Shown here one piece after another: positions 42,989 through 56,200 of a stretch of 64,000 nt of DNA. The stretch lies in contig CP078104.1 in the NCBI GenBank assembly GCA_019203745.1, positions 3,906,001 through 3,970,000 of the forward strand, in the 5' to 3' direction. How positions within the stretch are numbered: the stretch's first letter is position 1; every line of letters starts with the position of its first letter. A program made the translations under genes and the position numbers. The DNA comes from Chryseobacterium sp. E1. GTDB lineage: Bacteria > Bacteroidota > Bacteroidia > Flavobacteriales > Weeksellaceae. The notes beneath the pieces were generated by a model. That model saw only the letters and a list, made by a program, of their open reading frames with translations. It did not search any database and had not been told where the DNA came from.

Positions 42989-44231
42989 GAGGTGGTCATT
43001 AGCGCTATGGCTTTCTCTTTTATTTTGGCGGCTTCCGCTTTGGGAAGGAAGTCTTCGTTGGACAAAAATATAAAATCCATCTGATGGTTGTACGTACTCG
43101 TCACCAAAGTATTTGAGTTCAACCACGGGAAGGCTACCGTAGGACTGAAAATGGTATCGATGCTGAAGTTTTTGTAATCGTTCGGGATGTTGATTCTACC
43201 CATATTGGATAAGGTTACATCATGGCCGCCATTGCTTGATTTAAGTATGGAGATCATACGGTCAACAATCGGGTGCATCTGTTCACCCATCCACAATAGT
43301 TCGCGGGCTTCCATTTTTCCTATTTTCTGAACAAGGTCTTCTTTAATATGCTTGGCGTTGTTCAACAGATCGGAACTTCCTTTTTTAATCGCAAGATCAA
43401 CCGTTGGAGCAAAGGCAAATAAATGATCCTCTTTGATCTCAGGAATAAAATGACGCACATCTACAGGACTGATCACTTTTCCTTTGGCCTCTTTTCCTTT
43501 TACTTCCTGAAATGCCTGCATGAATGCAGAACAAAGCAAAGCATGTACGGAAACGCCATTGGCTTTACATTTTTCAGTAATCTGAGAAGTAGTTGCCGGA
43601 TCCAGTTTTTGGTGAAGAACATAGTCTTTTCCAAGGTTTCTCTTCTTACTTTTTTGCTGTAACATAAAGAAGAAACGGGCAAACGTCAGATAAAGTTTGG
43701 CTTTGAATTTCTTACTTTTTACATTAAAGTTGGAAGGAGAAATTCATCTACAGTAGTGAAAGGCTCATAAGGTTCTAACTCCAAAGTAGGGTTGTCCAAA
43801 AGCTGAAGCAGTTCCTTCATTAAAGTCACTCCTGTGGTTCCGTCTGAAATGCAATGGGGAATAGTCCAAAATACTTCAGAAACATTCTGTCCTCTTACCC
43901 AGACTACACGAGCTAGCGGTGTTTTCTCTTCCTCAAATAGGATTTTCCATTCTTTTTGAGACTCTGTCAGCCAGTCCTGGTCTGTTTTTCTTTCTACGAT
44001 GCGGAGTGGGATAGGAGCAATCTCTTTTTCTTCTATAAAAAGGGATATTTCTACTCTTAGAGTCGATAACCACTCTTAGCAACGCATGTTTCTGCTGGAT
44101 TTTTTCCAGAGCAGTTGTAAAATTCTGCTCCGGAAGTTCTCCTTTTATTTTGGCTGAAAATATGCAATTTACGGGGTTTTGGGATCTACATACATGATCC
44201 TTTCCACCATCATTAGTTTTCTTTTGATCAT
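42985..44231 (-). CDS. Condensation-fold acyltransferase 2 (PapA/WS-DGAT-like), frameshifted
   Basis: About 416 residues starting MIKRKLMMVERIMYVDPKTPVN. The acyl-transfer motif is PHCISDGTTG, a variant of HHxxxDG with Pro in place of the first His. The second half shows DVRHFIPEIKEDHLFAF and NMGRINIPNDYKNFSIDTIFSP, as in the DFGWG-equivalent half of this superfamily. Members esterify hydroxyl groups of sugars or polyketides with acyl chains held on a carrier protein. It overlaps both neighbours by 4 bases. It is a tandem paralogue of the gene at 44228-45508. Indels lie near 43740 and 44050. Confidence 0.75.
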
Positions 44232-45508
44232 GATACAGCGATATATTCCAATTGGGTTTTAATGATCTTCATAACTTCATCACGGATGGCTAGGGCATCA
44301 GTATAAGGTAAATAGCCTTCACTTCCTACAAAAGAAAAATCCATTTTCCCACGATAGGTAGAAACTACCAGTGTGGTGGTATTCCCCAACGGCCCAATGA
44401 CCGATGGACTGAAAATAGTATCTACACTAAATTCTTTATACTCATGAGGAATCTGAATGCGTCCCAGATTGGAAAACATACAATCGTTAGAGGATTTTCC
44501 GTTCTTTAAAAGCTTGGTGAAATTATTCAGCGCATCATGGCCGGATTCCATCACCATCATGGTAATATAAGGGTCAAGCTTAGAAGTTTTACGTTCTACA
44601 GAAGCCTGCATCGCATGTAAATTCTCTATAAAGCTCAGCTTTTCATTGGCAGAAACCACGATCATCAATCCAAAAGCAAAAATATGATCGTTTTTGATCT
44701 GGGTAGCAAAACGTCTGATGTCTACAGGGCAGGACACTTTATTGAAAGCTCCGGCTCCTTTTACTTTTTAAAAGCCTGAAGCAAAGCAGCACTTAAGAAC
44801 GTGTTCACGGTAGCCCCATTAGCTTTGCAATAGGAAATCAGTTGCTGGCTTACGGTTTCATCTACTTTCCAACTGATTAGATAATCATTTTGACGGTCAA
44901 TAGATTTTTTACCAGTAGGAATAACCTTAATGGCTGTAGCTGCTAATCTTCCGATGAATTTGGCTTTTAATTTTTCTTCCGGCTGTTTAAAATATTTGCC
45001 GGAACTACATCCTGAATACCTAAAATTGGGTTTTCTATTCCGATGTCAGCCTTTGGATTATCCAGTACCTTTAAAAACTCATAAAGGAAGGCCATTGCAG
45101 AACCACCATCACATAAACAATGGTGGAACGCAAATAGCATGTCAGAAACGTCTTCCCCTTAATCCAGACAAACCGGATAAGAGGCAATTTTTTAGGATCG
45201 AATAAAGTATTCCATTCCCTTTTGGATTCTTCCTGCCACTGATCTTCTCCTTGTCTGGCAATAATACGTACCGGAATGGAGATCGGGTTTTCAGGAACAT
45301 CAAACCAGGGGATATTTTTATCATCGTGAGCAATAAGTGCTCTTAACCACGGATGTTTTTGCTGGATATGAGCCAAAGCCTGTTGGATATCCTTTAATGC
45401 AAAGGTACCTCTGAGCCTGAAAGGGATCACCGCATTGAACGGTTCTGTTCCGTCTCCCAGTAACATTCGCTCACCAAATAATAATCTTCTTTTAATAGGT
45501 TGGTTCAT
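44228..45508 (-). CDS. Condensation-fold acyltransferase 1 (PapA/WS-DGAT-like), frameshifted
   Basis: About 427 residues from MNQPIKRRLLFGERMLLGDGTEPFN. The canonical motif HHCLCDGGS (HHxxxDG) is intact near residue 130. The C-terminal half has DIRRFATQIKNDHIFAFG and NLGRIQIPHEYKEFSVDTIFSP. It is closely similar in layout to the following gene and lies 15 bases after the glycosyltransferase stop. Likely role: acylation of the glycosylated product using acyl-ACP or acyl-CoA. Indels lie near 44765, 45010 and 45155. Confidence 0.78.
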
Positions 45509-45522
45509 AGGCTATACAGACG

Positions 45523-47907
45523 CTAATGTGGAATGTTCCTGTACAAAGTTTTCAATAATTCTACCGCTTTATCATTACCTCCGGCAAGATGGAAAGTATT
45601 TCGAACTTCCTGAGCGGCAGCTCTGTATTGAGGATTTTCCAGTAATTCAAAAACGGTTTCACGAAGAGCTTCTACACGCAGTCTCTTATATCGGATGCTG
45701 ATTCCGCAACCTGCCTGCTCAATTAATTTCGCAATATGGAAGTGGTCATAAGCAATAGGCGTGATCAACATTGGTAATCCGTTACGGAAAGTGTCATTTA
45801 CGGTATTGAAACCACCGTGGCAAATGACCATATCCATTCTTTGCATCACTGCAGATTGAGGGACGAAGCTGTTCACGATAAAGTTCTCCGGCCATTCTTC
45901 AAAAATTTCCGGTGGAGTAGCGGCAATCACCGTTACCGGCTGATCTTTAAATGCTGCAATAATCTTTTCAAAGAAAGCTTTTCTGATGTCTACCAACAAA
46001 GTTCCCAGCGATACGAAGATCTTTGGAGTGGTAGAAGCATTTAATTTATCCCAGTCAAAAGGAGCATCGTTCGGACGACCTTTTACAGGACCTACAAATT
46101 TCATATGCGATGGTACCGTATCAAAACCGGCAAAGGCTTGTGACGTAAAGACCATATTCAGTTTATGCGAATGGATGTAAATACCTTCCTCATGAATGCC
46201 TACTTCTTTTTGCAGGTCTTTGATGAGGTTTTGCTGCCATTCCCAGATTTTAGGGGCACTTTTTCAGTATCTCCCATCACGTCCGGTGGAACAGGTGTAG
46301 TAGTTACGCAAGGAATATTATGTTTGTGAGCGAAAAGCGCACCTCCGAAAGTGATACAGTCATTCACGATTACATCAGGCATCCAGCTTTCCGTTAATCG
46401 GGTTAATCCAGGCATCATCATTTTGGCGAAAGGAACATACGTTTCTTCCAGTGCTAATTTCATCACTTCAGGACCTGAACACGCTGGTCCGTCATCCTGC
46501 CTTTTTAAAATACGGGCAATTTCTTCCTGATATGGAATAAGATCTTCTTCAGGTAAAAATAAGAACCTCCTTCCGGAATATGTTTGCTGTCTAAAGGCGT
46601 AATTCCGAACCATTTTACTTCATGGCCACGGGTAATCAGACTGGCACCCACGCTTAATGTAGGGCTCACATGTCCGAAAAACGGCGGAACAACGAATAAA
46701 AATTTAGATGGTTTTTCTGGTTTTGAAGCCCTTGTGATGGCTTCTTCCAATAAATTAGCGGCTGTAGATGATCCTCCTGCTTCCATAAAAGATTGTCCTA
46801 CTTTTTGAGCTGCCTCACGATAGCTCGGGTTATTTAAAATTTGTTGTACTGCCTCTCTCAGATGATTGGCTTTAAATCTGTTGAAATTAAGTCTTTCCCC
46901 TGCTTCCGTACGCACCACACGTCCTGCAACGTGAGACTGGTCATACGCAATAGGAATCACGACTAAAGGAATTCCGTTGGATAAGGTTTCAGAAACGGTA
47001 TTGTGACCGCCATGACAAACCACCGTCAAGATGAGGTAACAGATCCAATTGAGGAACCTGTTGATACACCATAAAGTTATCCGGCCATTGCTCGAAAAGC
47101 TGTGGATCAGAAACTACAACAACGGTTAAATCTTCATCTTTGAAAGCATCCACAACCTTTTGGAAGAATGCTTTTTATGATCGTGATCGAAAGTGGTTCC
47201 GATGCTTACTAAAATTTTTTTATTGGTAGCACTTTTTAGTCTGTCCCAATCAAACTCACAAGAGATACGACGCTCGGTAAGAACGGGTCCAGTGAATTTG
47301 TATTGAGGTTCCAGATCTTCCATTTCCCAAAGAAATACTTCGAGGTTAAAACAAGGGTTAAAAGATCTGAAGTGGCCAGAGAACGCTCTTCATTGGAACC
47401 TAGCTCTTTCTGGAGATCAATGATCTGATTGACTTCCCATTCGTGAACTTTAGGCAGTTCATTCATGATTTTAATGGCAGCCGGAGCGGTAACGGAAGTC
47501 GCACAAGGAATTCCTAATGCTTTGGCAGCTACCGGAGCGGCAAATAACTGATGGTCACCGATGATTAGATCGGGTTGGTATGTTTTTAATAAAGCAACAA
47601 TTCCATTATAGCAATGTCTGTTCAGTGGAATAAGAACTTCTTCGTAAAGGAACTTCACGCTGTCGATTCCGTAGACTACTTTTTTGGAAATAATATCGAG
47701 ATACTGTTCGCTTTCTTTCTTTTCTGCGTCGGTCTGATCGTATTGGATCAGTAATAATTTTCCGCCCTCGGGAAGTTTAGCCTCTAACGTAGGGTCAAGG
47801 CTGATCCAGGCTACTTCGTGCCCTCTTTCCAACAGAGTAGCACCGATGCTTAGGGTAGGGTTGACATGTCCTGTCAAGGGTGGAACTATAAATGCAAATT
47901 TAGCCAT
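45523..47907 (-). CDS. Fused double glycosyltransferase (GT1/MGT family), frameshifted
   Basis: About 794 residues with two complete GT-B enzymes in one chain. Domain 1 (about 1-400) begins MAKFAFIVPPLTGHVNPTLSIG and has the donor-sugar motif CHGGHNTVSETLSNG near 297. Domain 2 (about 402-794) begins FLFVVPPFFGHVSPTLSVG and has ICHGGFNTVNDTFRNG near 696. An uninterrupted frame (46505-47029) runs from the CHGG of domain 1 into the N-terminus of domain 2 through a short linker ASKPEKPSK, so the fusion is real and not a merging of two genes. Such enzymes use UDP-sugars on lipophilic acceptors. It overlaps the hydrolase stop by 8 bases. Confidence 0.82.
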
Positions 47908-48680
47908 GGTTCTTCGTTAAAATATTAGATAAAAACTGAGCGATCGTCTCTGCAATCAGCTGAGGTTCCTGAATCGGAATATTGTGATCGCCGGAGATTA
48001 ATTCAAGTTCGGATGAACCGATTTGAGCCTGCAGCCATTCTCCTGTAGGTCTCAGTTGGAATCAGCACCGTAAAGCAATAAAGTGGAAGCTGTCAATCCA
48101 TTGAAATCGGCTTCACCAAGGAAATGTTTTTCCTTAATCATATCTGCTTTGATGCTGGTTTGATTAAACAGAAACTCATACATACGATGGTTCTTTTCCA
48201 TTTGTCTTTTGCCCATCTGCACTTTGGTAGTATCTGTAAAATTGGCTACATAATGCTCAAGGAATTCCTTGCTGTATTCATCAATGATGTTACGGGCTTT
48301 TTCGTCCTGAGGATCCGGAGCTTCCATCACCACCAGTTGATTAACGCGTTCTGGGTATTTTAAAGCTGTTTTTAAAGCAATAAGACCTCCGAAGCTATAG
48401 CCTACAAGATGTACTTTTTCCAGTTGAAGGTGATCTATTAAACCAATCAGATCGGATGACATGTTTTCAAGGTCGTACCCATCCAAAAAGCGTTCACTCA
48501 TACCGTGACTTTTCAGATCGTACATCACCACATGGAAATGTTTTGCCAAACAGGGGCAATATTAAAATAATAAATGGACAGGTTACTGAACATACCGTGG
48601 ATTAAGACCACGGTTTGTTCGGCTCCTTTATTGAGTTCCTGTATATGAACTTGTCTGTTATTGACAGTGATTATTGGCAT
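47900..48680 (-). CDS. Alpha/beta hydrolase (thioesterase-like), frameshifted
   Basis: About 260 residues from MPIITVNNRQVHIQELNKG at 48680. Oxyanion segment VVLIHGMFSN, nucleophile elbow GYSFGG in HLVGYSFGGLIAL, a lid region, and the catalytic Asp and His regions LLYGADSN and ISGDHNIPIQEP. Within this operon the natural role is release or transfer of the finished chain from the ACP, as a type II or product-forming thioesterase. It overlaps the ACP gene by 10 bases and the glycosyltransferase by 8. Indels lie near 48060 and 48550. Confidence 0.8.
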
Positions 48681-48943
48681 TCGTAGATATAATTGATGAT
48701 CATACTAAGGTCAAGATTAATAAGCTGGTCAAGATCCATAGAAGATAACCAACCTGTAAAGTCGATCTGATCGCCAAAATGCGCCTTGATCTTTTCAGAG
48801 AAAGAGACAATCTCGATGCTGTCCATTTCAAGATCTTTGGTGAATGAACTTTCCGGAGTAATGTCCATCTCCTCTACAAATTCAGCACCTATCACTTCAG
48901 TAATAAAACCTTTTAATAAAGTAAAAAGTTCTTCGTGGTTCAT
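48671..48943 (-). CDS. Stand-alone acyl carrier protein
   Basis: 90 residues from MNHEELFTLLKGFITEVIG at 48943; an ATG at 48970 would add 9 residues but lies inside the end of the preceding gene. The phosphopantetheine Ser is in LEMDSIEIVSFSEKI, the ACP signature. The preceding synthase (KS-AT-DH-PPTase) has no ACP domain of its own, so this protein is the likely carrier for it, and the fused transferase there is the likely activator. Confidence 0.88.
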   Translation of the reverse strand: MNHEELFTLLKGFITEVIGAEFVEEMDITPESSFTKDLEMDSIEIVSFSEKIKAHFGDQIDFTGWLSSMDLDQLINLDLSMIINYIYECQ

Positions 48944-48957
48944 TTTTAATGTTGCGT

Positions 48958-51900
48958 TTACAGTGTCCATCCGATAATATAATTTTTATGTTTAATAGTT
49001 TTGATTTCAATATTGTTGATCCACAAGTGATCATCTTTTATTTGTTCTACTTCAAAGGCTTTTGGATTTCCTTTCAATCCGGTTCCTAAGAATTTTCCGT
49101 AGGCTTCCTTTGCTACCCAGAAACGGGTAGTCCATTCTGCCTGATCTTTTCCTTTTAATAAGGCTAATTCATGGTCTGTAAATACCAGATCATAGAATCC
49201 TTCGCTGCGTTCTTCCATGAGTTCCATATCGATTCCTACAGATTTTCCATATCTCGCAATCCCCACAGCTTCTTTTCCTTTGTGAGCGAGTGAAATATGA
49301 ATGTCTTCTGTAAAATCACTGATGAGGTAAGGTTTTCCCACTTCATCGGAACGGATTTCAAAGGTAATCGGGAAGCAGGCATGATTTTTTTCCTGACGAA
49401 GAAGGTTTCTCACGGCATCTTTCACGGCAACACGGCTTACCATCCAGTTTTTCTTCTTGTTCGGTAATAATTGCTGATGATGCTGTTTTTCCGTCTGATT
49501 GAAATATCTTTTCAGGATAAAATCCCATGAAGCGACTCTGGTATAGGCCTGGTGGAAGAAGAATACTTCAGGAGCAATCTCTTCAGAAAGACGGTTATGC
49601 AATGGCGACATGGAAACATTCCATAATGCGGCATCAATTTCCAGTCTTCTGTTCTGCCAGCCTGTGATGGCGCACCATACTTTTCCGTCTCTTTTAAGAA
49701 CGATATTAGCAATGGCAAACTCATCATTAAGCTCAGTCTGCATGCAGGTGCATTCAAAGATTCCTTCCTGATCGTGCATGTCTCCGAAGAATTCAATATC
49801 TCTGATCTTCACCGGGAAGGCGATACGGTCTTTCACTAACGTAAGCTGTAGCCAAAGTCCGAATAACTGTCCGGCATTGTCCAGCAGAGATCCTTTTCCG
49901 CCATTTCCTTTGATCTTTCCTATGATTCCTTTAGTTCCAACAGCTGAAACCTCAGTAATTCCCTGGTATTGATCGCCATGGAACATGTGTGCATCATAGA
50001 TTTCTTCAGGAGTTCTTTCAATCGGTAAAAGATCACCAATGGAAAGATTCAAGGTTGGGGTAGGAACAGGACCTGATTTTAAGGTGACTTCTGCATTGGC
50101 GAAGTTCTCAATATCCAGATATGCATGGTTTTCACCACGCCATTGTCCTTTCACGGTTTTCTCAAAAGGCTGTGCTACGTTCATCCATTGGAATACACTT
50201 ACATTCATAATTTTATGAACCAATGTTCCTGGGATTTCCGCTTCTGCAATTTCTGCCAGCTGTTCAAAGATCATGGTCATCGGGATTACCGGTTCCATAT
50301 CGGCTACATGAGCCCATCCTTTAGGCTGTCTCAATAAGCTGTGATCGATCAGGTACGGATGACTTTCCAGTGTTACGTACAGATCTTTTGTGAAGGTTGT
50401 ACTTCTCGGTGCTTGTGGAGCAGCATATTGTGCTACAGGAGCCACCTGAGCAGGACGTGGAATGGTAATCTCCGGACGGTTTTGGAATAAAGTCAATACT
50501 TCTTCCTGCATACGGATCATATCATTAACATTGTCCTGGAATGCCTGTACCAGCGGATGACCACTTTTGGCAGTCATGGCTGAAGCAGAGGCAGTGTATT
50601 GTTTTGGTGTTTCAAAGGCTTGAGCTAAGGCTTTTACTTCTTTAAAGTTCCGGATAATAGGGAGCCCAATTCCAGTTTGATGCCTTTTCCTGATGATTTT
50701 TTTGATTGCTGTTGAAGCTCTAAAAAGTCAAGAGCAATGGTTTTCCTTCTACAAATAACGAAGCGACAACACGTTGTAACTGTGCCAATGCAGAACGGGC
50801 AGGAACACTGGAAGGAATGGTGCTGAATGCTTTTCCTTTCAGGGTATCATCAATAAATCCGATCAGACCACCGGTACCGACCTGAATGAATACTCTGGCG
50901 CCTTCTTCGTATAGTTTATCTGTCAGTTCACGGAAACGAACAGGCTCTACCAAATGCTCCGCACTCAGTTTTCTGATCGCTGCCTGATCTGCAGGATAAG
51001 GTTCTAAAGTGGTTGCTGACCATAACGGAATCTTCGTTTTCTGGAACTGTGCTTTTTCCATTCCGGCAAGGATCACATCCAGTTTATCAGCAATAAAAGG
51101 AGAGTGGAATCCGGACTGGAACGGCAGTACCTGATAGAAGATCTGTTTTGATTTTAATTGCGGAACCAACTCATCCAATGCGGCATTGCTACCACAAAGA
51201 ATTACCTGATTAGGGCAGTTGTCGTTAGAAATATACAGGTCTGAAATTTCAGTAATAAAAGGCTGTACGACATCAATTCCGGCTCCGATGGCAATGAACT
51301 TGGAATCTTTTAATTCAAACGTTTCCGGATTCAATACATCGATTAAGGCTTTTACAGAATTGGCTTCTGCTAACTCTGATGAATAGCCTGCCAGCCATTC
51401 TCCTAAACTGTGTCCTGCATTCATATCCGGGATAATGCCCAGTTTTTTCAATGAATTGTCAAGGATACTGCAATTGTTGAAGATGTTTAAAGCATCGGTT
51501 AAAAGACCTTCACCTTCTGTTTCTATAGGCGCTGTTAATCCGAAATAACGGCTTACACTTTCCACTTCACCTTTTGCCAGTCCATCCAAACCAGGGAATA
51601 CAAAGGCTACTTTACCACCATCTTTTAATAATGGGGTAGAAGTGTACCAAATGTCCTGTTTATTTTTCCAGATCAGGTTTTTAGAAACTATTTTAAGGGC
51701 TTTTTCTACTCTTGCAGGGGTCGGATCGAATATCGCTACTCTGAAATCTCCTTCTCCTAAAGTCGTATCATTATTTTGTAATGCAGAAACCAATTCTGCA
51801 TGAGTGGGTCTTGCCAATAGCAATACCTTGTCTTTTTGGCATATCATAGCCTTCAAGAACCACGTGTGCATTGATTCCACCAAATCCGAAAGCGTTCACT

Positions 51901-53217
51901 GCTGCTACTTTTGGTAGTCCGGTTTTTGACCAGTTTTTAGCTTCTTGCACAGGTTCAAATCTTGTGTTCTGCATGTCTGCAGTAGGGTTCTCACAGTACA
52001 ATGTTGGTGGTAAAGTATCGTGGTGTAAAGCAAGGCAGGTTTTAATCAATCCTGCGATTCCGGCAGCCGGCATAGCATGTCCGATATTAGATTTCACAGA
52101 ACCGATTCCTGCTACCGGAGCAGCTTCTTCTTTCCCAAAGAACTGTGCTAAGGTCTGAAGTTCTGTCTTGTCTCCAAGCGGAGTTCCGGTGCCATGAGCT
52201 TCAAGGTAACCTACTTTATTTTTATCCAGATCAGCATTGATCCAGGCTTGTTCTAAAGCTTTCAGCTGACTTTTACAGATGGGCTCATCACACTGGTTCC
52301 ATTACCGTCACTGCTTACGCCTACACCTTTAATGACTGCGTAGATTTTATCCTGATCACGAACGGCATCTTCCAGTCGTTTTAACACGACGAAACCACAG
52401 CCTTCACCAATCAGTAGTCCATCAGCATCTATACTGAATGGTTTGATCTGTTCCTGACGGGACATGGCTCCCAATTGAGCAAAAATACTCCAGAAAGCAG
52501 CATTCTGTCCGGTGTGAACTCCTCCGGCGATCATCATATCGGAACGACCTCTCTGAAGTTCCTGTACAGCATGATCTACAGCAATTAAAGCACTGGCACA
52601 AGCGGCATCCACTGTAAAAGCAACACCTCCAAGGTCAAAGCGGTTGGCTACCAATGAAGCTACCAGGTTAGGAATTAACCCCATGGCAGTATCGGCGGCG
52701 AAACGTCCTTTGCGTTCCTGAAAAGCATGTTTTACTTTTTCAATATCAGCAGAAGATACCTGGGGCAGTAATTCCTGCAATAAAGAGGAAATCTGCTCTC
52801 CGGTTCTTACAATTTCAATGGCACGGGTAGCTCCCGGCCCGGTATAATTTCCTTTCCCGATGACAATTCCGGTCTTTTCAAGGGAAGTATTCTTTTGAAA
52901 TACTCCGGCATCCTCTAAAGCTTTCTGAACTAAATCAAGGGTCAGTAAATGATCAGGTTCTGTTCCTTCCACCGCAAGGGGTAAAATCCCAAAAGTGGTA
53001 GGATTAAATTCATAATCAGGAATAAACCCGCCTCGTTTGCAATAGAAACGATCGACAGGGCTGGTGGCATCGCTAAAATGCACCGGATCTATCCTATCTG
53101 CCGGAGCGGATTGGGTAGAGTCTACTTTATTGACAATATTCTGCCAAAAGTATGGGCATCCTGCGCCCCGGGAAAGACGCAGGATAGTCCAACTACAGCA
53201 ACATCTGTTTTTTTCAT
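48958..53217 (-). CDS. Polyketide/fatty-acid synthase KS-AT-DH with C-terminal phosphopantetheinyl transferase
   Basis: About 1419 residues from MKKTDVAVVGLSCVFPGA. Domains: ketosynthase with active Cys in VDAACASA near 207, His in EAHGTGT near 340 and His in NIGHAMPAAG near 379; acyltransferase with Ser in AGHSLGEW near 603; a PKS-type double-hotdog dehydratase at about 950-1190 (HPYLIDHSLL, DNAGQLFGLWLQ); and an Sfp-type phosphopantetheinyl transferase at about 1250-1419 (VGIDMELM, WVAKEAYGKFLG). No ACP domain is seen. Indels lie near 52250, 51840, 50680 and 53100. It works with PKS1 20 bases upstream and the free ACP downstream. Confidence 0.85.
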
Positions 53218-53236
53218 GCTTAGTGTATACAGAGGG

Positions 53237-56200
53237 TTACCAATTATTTCCTGACATGATAAGCACCTGGCTTTCAGTTCCGTATTTTATTTCGTTAAGG
53301 AAGATTTCTTTTCCTTCATCCAATGGGATCATGGAAATACCTCTACGTTCGTATTCAGATTCAAGGGTGGAAGAAACCATTCCTGCTCCTTTCCAAGGTC
53401 CCCAGTTGATGGAGATTACTTTTCCTTGTAGTCTTTTATTCAGAGCGTTAGCGTAATCATCCAGTACACTGTTAGCCGCAGCATAATCTGTCTGACCTTT
53501 ATTACCGTATACCGATGCGATACTTGAGAATAACACAACGAACTGGCAGTCTGTACGAAGTTGTTCAGCCAATACACGAAGTGGTTTTACCTTGGTATCG
53601 AATACACGTCCAAAAGAAGAGGTGGTCTTTTGTTTGAATAATTTATCTTCTAAAAGACCTGCTCCGTGGATCACCCCATCTAAACGGCTGTATTTTTCAT
53701 AAATACTGCTGATTAAATTGCTTAATCCTCTTCGTCACAAAGATCTAAAGATTGATAGATGATAGTATTTCCAAGCGCTTCCATATCACGGATGGTGCGT
53801 AGGATCTGGTTGTTTTTATAAACTTTCGTGGTTTCTTTTTCAATCTCAGCAGGAGAAGTGAATTTTCCGGATTTAATCAAATAAGCTCTGATTTCTTCCT
53901 TAGTCTTCATGCCTTCGAATTCTTTTGCAGAAGCCTCATTTCTTGGGTCTGCTGATCTTCCTACCAAAATGTAAGTACATGGATAAGCCTGAGACATGTG
54001 TTTCACTAACTCTGCAGTGATTCCCTGTGCACCACCAAGTACCAATACTACTGATTTTTGATCCAACTGAATATGAGCTTCATTTAAACTTGTTGACAAT
54101 GGGGAAGGGATAATGTCTACTTTATGTCTTTGCTCGTTTTTATAAATGACTTCAGCAGGTTTATCATTCGTTAAGATTTCCTTTAAAGTAATGTCAGCGA
54201 TCTGATCTACTTCCTGAGGAGTGCTTAAGTTGATGAATCTACAAGTCGTATGATCGAATTCTCTAGCTAAGCTTTTGAATAGTCCAGGATACCCTTGGTG
54301 ATGACGTAGAACACTTACATCGGTTACTTCCTGAATATGAGCAGCAATGTCAGAGATTAAATACACCCATTTTGCTTTATCAAAATCAAGTTTTTAATCA
54401 AATCAACGTGATCAATGATGCTTGGTTTATCTGTTGCTGAGAACAGGTCCAGCATGATTAATCCGTCAACATGTGAAAGATCTTTGTCTGTGTCTACCAA
54501 TTCTACGATAGCTCCATGTTTTTCCAACTCAGTTTTGATGGCTGAGGTTTGTTTGCTGTCATCCTGAGTGATGGCGAAACGTTTTCCTGCAAAACATCTG
54601 TATTTTGTACTGAAGAAGCATCTGTAGGGGTGATGTCAAAACGAAGACGTGATAATACATTGTTAGTCGGTTCAGAAGCTACTTCTTCCTTTACTTCGTT
54701 TTTGTTTCAGTAGTGTCACCGCTCATTTCACTGATCCAGCTTGCCAATCCACGAAGGGTTTTAATAGCAGCTAATTTCTCCATTACATCATCGGCCTGCT
54801 CAAGATTTTCTCCGAAACCGATCTTGTTTTTAAGATCTGCAATGATCTCCATACGTTTGATGGAATCAATACTAAGGTCTGCTTCTAAATCTAAGTCTAA
54901 TCCTAGCATTTCTTTCGGATACCCTGTTTTCTCACTTACAATATTTAAAATACCGTTTTGAAGGTCTTCTAATGATAAAGCAGACTTAGCCTGTGGCGTT
55001 GAAGTTGTTTCAGCAGCTGTTCCGTTTTTTTCAGGAGCGGTTGTAGCTTCAGTCCCAGAGAATTCAGTAAGCCATGAAACTAATCCGCTTAACGTTTTGA
55101 TAGCCGCCAATTGTTCCATCACCATATCTTCATTGGTATTACCATTGGCTAGTGTGCCTAATTCGCTGCGAAGTGTTCCGATGATTTCTACTCTTTTGAT
55201 GGAGTCGATACTCAAGTCAGCTTCAAGGTCCATTTCCATACCCAGCATTTCTTGCGGATACCCAGTTTTATCACTTACAACCTGTAGCAATAAAGCTTTG
55301 ATATCTCTTGTAGGAGCAGCTTTTACAGCAACGGCAGTAGCAGCCACTGCCACAGTTCTTTCCTGCTGAACTGCTTGTACCGGAATGGTACGTTCAGGGG
55401 CAGGTGCCGGCATTGGAGTATTGTAAACAGGCATCGGGTTCACCTGAGGATTCTGTCCCATAAAGGAAAGCATCACATCACGTTGTGCCTGTATCATTAA
55501 TTTCATGCTGTTCAAATATTCCTGCAGCATACGTTCCGCCGTAGATAGGCCTTCCGGTGCAGGAGCTTGCGTATTATGATTGGTAAAATTGTTCATGGGA
55601 ATAGGATTTATAATAGGGAGTGCACCATTAGCAGGTAATGAACCTGTTGTCGGATGTGCAGCTTGTCCGTTAACACGCCAGATGGCAGGGCTTTTCTTGT
55701 ACAATTCAGGCTGATTAATATCAACAAGCTGAACAAAACGGCCATCAAAAAGTTTCTCAATATTAAAGCTGCGGCCTGTTCCTAAATACTGAGCTAACAT
55801 GCACAATAAATGAGTGAATTTATTACGGCTGCTGTCTTCAACATATAAAGTCAACTGGTCTTTTTCAAGACATGATTTTGCCAATCCTGTAAGGACTTTT
55901 CCTGGTCCTACCTCGATGAAGATTCTAGCTCCATCGTTATACATCGCTTGCATCTGCTCTACGAATCTCACAGGCTGTACCAAGTGATCAGTTAATCTTT
56001 CTTTGATATCTGAAGGATTCGAAGGGTATACGTTTGCTGTTGTATTAGACCATACAGGGATCTGCATTTCCTGGAAAGGAACGTCTTTTAATACATCAGC
56101 ATATAAACCTTTAGATTTTGCCAATAATGGGCTGTGGAATGCACATGCCACTTCTAGTTTTTTGGCAGAAATACCTTCCTGTTTAAGAACTTCCAGTAAT

